Shown here piece after piece: positions 61,300-64,000 of a stretch of DNA of 64,000 nt. The notes beneath the pieces were generated by a model. The model was not told the DNA's origin. It did no database searches and saw nothing but the letters and a program-made list of their open reading frames with translations. Each line of letters starts with the position of its first letter. Within the stretch, counting starts at the first letter, position 1. The translations under genes were made by a program, and so were the position numbers. Source of the stretch: Phycisphaerales bacterium UBA7800 (lineage in GTDB: Bacteria; Planctomycetota; Phycisphaerae; Phycisphaerales; Phycisphaeraceae); the NCBI GenBank assembly GCA_002480565.1, contig DLCK01000029.1, positions 1 through 64,000 on the forward strand, given 5' to 3'.

Positions 61300-61371
61300 T
61301 ATTTCAATACTGATACCGTGATGTTCAATTTGTCTCTGCGAGCTTGCTCGTATCGAGCTGAAGGTAAATCA

Positions 61372-61905
61372 TCACCACCCAAATGAACCATACGTTTGAC
61401 GCGTACTTGGATGAGGTTCAACTCGACTTCCACATTCTGGACAATCCCCCTTCGAGTGTCGCATGTCATAGCCGCATTTTTCACATCTTGGGAACCAGAC
61501 TTCAACCTTATGACGAAATTTGAACCTCCAATTGCGATAAATCTTAATCCAAAAAAACAATTGAATAACTGGAAAACTAAGCATAACCAACGCTATTAAC
61601 TTTATAACCAACTCATGACGAGAATACGCACAATAATCCATTATGCCAATTGAAATGGCGATGTGAATCACACAAAAAGCGATCGCAAAAAATGTCAATG
61701 CAATCTGCTTGATTACTGAACTGGTAAAACATGAGTCCGCAGCATTGATAAATAAACATCGTAACCACTTACCACAATTCGGACAGTGGGCGTACTTCAG
61801 TTCTCGATTATGTACCATGCTCTTTCGCAAATGACACGGTCGTATTGCCTGCTGACAATCTGGACAACATGCTTGATCCCCAAACCAATTACGACACGCC
61901 ATCAT
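61372..61905 (-). CDS. Membrane protein with two zinc-ribbon pairs
   Basis: 177 residues. The N-terminus carries CPDC and CPNC pairs, then two or three membrane helices (SSVIKQIALTFFAIAFCVIH and LVIKLIALVMLSFPVIQLFF), then a second ribbon CEKCGYDMRHSKGDCPECGS at about 145-164. The Cys spacing (C-X2-C twice) fits two structural zinc sites on the cytoplasmic side. The Phe/Arg-rich linker is unlike neighbouring genes. No family recognised. It lies 20 bp after the stop of alr's minus-strand neighbour side and may form a pair with alr. Confidence 0.65.
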   Translation of the reverse strand: MMACRNWFGDQACCPDCQQAIRPCHLRKSMVHNRELKYAHCPNCGKWLRCLFINAADSCFTSSVIKQIALTFFAIAFCVIHIAISIGIMDYCAYSRHELVIKLIALVMLSFPVIQLFFWIKIYRNWRFKFRHKVEVWFPRCEKCGYDMRHSKGDCPECGSRVEPHPSTRQTYGSFGW

Positions 61906-61925
61906 TCCCCCAACTCATACTCAAT

Positions 61926-63104
61926 TTACATTCGCATTGCCGTAATCTGATTCGGACTCGTCACCGGCGCCGTCGTATACCTTCGTGGCACATGCCAACT
62001 CAATCGGCAGAGCATTTCATAGACGTGGGTCTTGCCCAACTCCGCGAGTTTGACCAGTGAGCATTCACCGTCACGGGAGTCGTCGATCACTTCCGTGGTG
62101 GTGCCAACATGCACTCCGTCACTGGCAATGTCCGTCAAGTCCAGGACGATTTGATCCATGTTGATGCGACCAAGAATCGGGACGATGCGCGGGCCGCTGT
62201 CTGTGATCACTTTGACTTTGCCAAGGCTGCTTAGACTCAGTGGATACCCGTCTGCAAAACCCACAGGCACGACCCCCAGCAAACTTTGACGGTTAAGGGT
62301 GAACGTACTGCCATACCCGACCACTCGTCCGGCTGGATAGCTTTGCACGTGCATGAGTTTGCTGCACCATTTCATCACCGGCTGCAAATCCGCACACAGG
62401 TCATGGTCATACCCCAGCAGACTCACACCCACGCGAACCATGTCAAAGTGATACGACGCGCCACGACAAGTCGCTGCGGAATTAGCCATGTGCAGCGTGA
62501 CATCATCCTGTAAATCAGGGTCCACCATCTCCACGGCGGTGACAAAACGCAGACGCTGTTGCTTGAGAAAGTCTTCATCACTCTCGGCGGTGGCGGCATG
62601 GGTCATCAAACCTGCCAACTCCACGCCGGGCATGTCATAGGCAAGTTTCACCGCAGCACCGAATTGTTCAAACGAAAGTCCCGACCGACTCATCCCCGTA
62701 TCGAGCATCAGATGAACCGGGATCGCGACACTCCGATCAATGCCAATCTGATTGACTTGTTTCAGATGGGCCAAATCGTGAATGGTAAAGTGCAAACGCT
62801 GTTGCGTGATGAGTTCGTCGAGTGGTTCAGGATGAGCCAGACTGCGAACCGGAGCCATAAGCAGGATGGGTTGCGTAAAGGCTCGGAAGCTCAGTGCGCG
62901 AGCCTGGTCAGCACCAAAGACCGCGAACATATCCGCAGCACATTGGCTAAGCACACCGACCAATGGATCAGCCCCGATGCCGTAGCCGTCAGCTTTGACC
63001 ACTGCACAGAGCATCGCCCCGCTGGGGGCGAGTATGCGTCGCATCACTGCCGCATTGGCTGCGACTTTGCCCAAATCAATTTCGATCCAACTGTTATCAC
63101 TCAC
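61926..63104 (-). CDS. alr: Alanine racemase
   Basis: 392 residues. The PLP Lys is in MLCAVVKADGYGIGA near the N-terminus, the second catalytic site in VGYGSTFTLNRQSLLGVVPV, and DGYPLSLSS and GRINMDQIVLDL are the C-terminal family blocks. It makes D-alanine for peptidoglycan, which some planctomycetes do contain. The start is GTG at 63104 (GTGAGTGATAAC). A heptad repeat lies 32 bp upstream (63136..63167). Confidence 0.95.
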   Translation of the reverse strand: MSDNSWIEIDLGKVAANAAVMRRILAPSGAMLCAVVKADGYGIGADPLVGVLSQCAADMFAVFGADQARALSFRAFTQPILLMAPVRSLAHPEPLDELITQQRLHFTIHDLAHLKQVNQIGIDRSVAIPVHLMLDTGMSRSGLSFEQFGAAVKLAYDMPGVELAGLMTHAATAESDEDFLKQQRLRFVTAVEMVDPDLQDDVTLHMANSAATCRGASYHFDMVRVGVSLLGYDHDLCADLQPVMKWCSKLMHVQSYPAGRVVGYGSTFTLNRQSLLGVVPVGFADGYPLSLSSLGKVKVITDSGPRIVPILGRINMDQIVLDLTDIASDGVHVGTTTEVIDDSRDGECSLVKLAELGKTHVYEMLCRLSWHVPRRYTTAPVTSPNQITAMRM

Positions 63105-63518
63105 GGGAAAAATCCTGCTTCCCTGCTAATGTCTTTTCCCTAGTCCCTAATCGATAGTCACTAGTCCACGATCACAAAAGCGATCTGAGCTTTCAGAATA
63201 CCCATTCTGACGGTAGAATACCATGCTGATATTTTCACAGGAAAGAAATTGGCGTCATTTGGACGATGTTTCTTTCAATTGAAGGATGCTGAGTGAATGG
63301 TGCTGGGGGTTGTGCCCGCTTCTGACAGAATCAAGGTTATCGGGTCTTCCAGGATTCGACCCCATGCCTGACTTTGACAGATCAACTCAATCTCCAGCAC
63401 TGAGCACTCAGCATCCTCACCGATCTCGCCTTGGGCAATGTGCCTTGGCAGGTCATGCAATCTCTCTTGATCGGCATGTCTATAACAGCGATCACAACTA
63501 CAGGATGAGTGCTTTTCC
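63105..63518. other. 414-bp divergent intergenic region between alr and the helicase
   Basis: It holds one solo heptad repeat arm at 63136..63167 and the upstream region of the helicase gene. A tandem CACTGAGCACTCAGCA lies near 63400. A five-codon open frame, MSAFP, overlaps the helicase start by 4 bp. Nothing else is recognised. Confidence 0.5.
63136..63167 (-). repeat. Solo heptad repeat arm
   Basis: On the minus strand the units read TGGACTAG, TGACTAT, CGATTAG, GGACTAG, GGAAAA. This is a diverged single copy of the element ends at 55043..55492, with no partner within 400 bp. Confidence 0.7.
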
Positions 63519-64000
63519 ATGAGTGAAGAAACTTTCGACAAGACCCAGGATTTCGCATCCATGGGCCTTCGCAGCAGTGTACTCAAAGGCGTCGCCGACT
63601 CGGGCTTTGAGAATCCATCTGACATTCAGGCAGCATTGATCCCGCTGGTTTTAGCAGGTAAAGATGTCATGGGTCAAGCCAAAACCGGAACGGGTAAAAC
63701 CGCAGCCTTCGGTTTGCCCATCCTGCATATGGCGGATCCCAAAATCTCACAGCAGGCCTTGATCCTTGTCCCCACTCGTGAGTTGGCAGCGCAAGTTGCC
63801 TCCGAACTTGATGCGCTGGGCAAGCATACCCCCATCCGCACCACCACCATCATCGGCGGTGAGTCCATGCGTCACCAATCCAAGAGCTTGGAAAAAGGCG
63901 GACACATCATCGTCGGCACCCCCGGCCGGATCATGGACATGCAGGCCCGAGGCCAGATCAGCTTCGACAAAATCAAATTCGTGGTACTCGATGAAGTCGA
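63519..64000 (+). CDS. DEAD-box RNA helicase (3' end outside window)
   Basis: At least 160 residues are present. Visible motifs are the Q motif region (FASMGLRSSVLKGVADSGFE then NPSDIQAALIP), motif I AKTGTGKT, Ia PTRELA, GG, Ib TPGRIMD, and the start of motif II (VVLDEV). The enzyme is an RNA-dependent ATPase for RNA unwinding, in ribosome assembly or mRNA decay. The ATG at 63519 gives a normal short N-terminus. The C-terminal RecA domain lies beyond the window. Confidence 0.95.
   Translation, partial: MSEETFDKTQDFASMGLRSSVLKGVADSGFENPSDIQAALIPLVLAGKDVMGQAKTGTGKTAAFGLPILHMADPKISQQALILVPTRELAAQVASELDALGKHTPIRTTTIIGGESMRHQSKSLEKGGHIIVGTPGRIMDMQARGQISFDKIKFVVLDEV

Noticed and set aside
63275..63625. 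Minus-strand open frame opposite the helicase start
   Set aside because: It is the reverse of the conserved helicase N-terminus and of the upstream gap; no family features are seen.
1..64000. tRNA, rRNA or tmRNA genes
   Set aside because: No tRNA T-loop or acceptor pattern, rRNA block or tmRNA ends were recognised in the intergenic regions. A covariance-model scan would be decisive.

Overview
The window reads as chromosomal DNA of a planctomycete, most likely from the Phycisphaerae. The pointers are five pseudopilin-like proteins with a prepilin N-terminus and a C-terminal H-X(9-10)-DG box, a PEP-CTERM protein, LacI-type regulators beside carbohydrate-active enzymes, HDOD response regulators, and gene order unlike that of proteobacteria. 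Base composition looks near 50% GC. Taxonomy is inferred from gene content and was not tested.

Layout. 1-3.5 kb (minus strand): a sugar-degradation module with the end of a GH71/GH99-like secreted protein, two tandem pseudopilins and a LacI regulator. 3.7-9.9 kb: an RND efflux pump with its membrane fusion protein, then rpiB and a Gfo/Idh/MocA oxidoreductase. 10-18 kb: small lipoprotein and PEP-CTERM genes, a STAS protein, a kinase-fold protein, a siroheme sulfite/nitrite reductase, ubiE and an M48 lipoprotein protease. 18-28 kb: a corrinoid-fold protein with a structured leader, gcvH, an amidohydrolase, an NSS symporter with a small partner, a fucose-isomerase-like protein, a macrodomain protein and an ABC ATPase. 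28-33 kb: rplM-rpsI, galE with a VTT-domain protein, and a phosphoesterase/TIM-barrel fusion. 33-44 kb: a second sugar module with a polysaccharide deacetylase, three tandem pseudopilins, a LacI regulator, a large GH5-like enzyme, an acetyl-xylan-esterase-like hydrolase and an alpha/alpha-barrel protein. 43.9-53 kb: tyrS, a four-gene two-component cluster (CHASE-PAS kinase, two HDOD regulators, one degenerate HD-GYP regulator) and citrate synthase. 53.4-58.9 kb: an F-type ATP synthase operon atpZ-I-B-E-F-H-A. 59-64 kb: arsC, a phosphotransferase, a zinc-ribbon membrane protein, alr and a DEAD-box helicase running off the end.

The most striking structure lies in the ATP synthase operon. Between atpH and atpA sits a 450-bp unit with perfect 33-bp inverted ends that holds one gene, a four-helix-bundle (S23 / 23S rRNA intervening-sequence) protein. 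The ends are built of 7-nt units with the core GACTAG. Gene-less, degenerate copies of these ends lie at four other intergenic sites, so the unit looks like a mobile or mobilisable element with solo and paired remnants. The operon also stops after atpA: atpG, atpD and atpC are not in the window. Other intergenic palindromes (a REPIN at 29.4 kb with a partial copy inside the atp operon, two further inverted-repeat elements, and a REP pair at 19.0 kb) show a genome rich in non-autonomous repeats. No transposase, integrase, CRISPR array, tRNA or rRNA was recognised.
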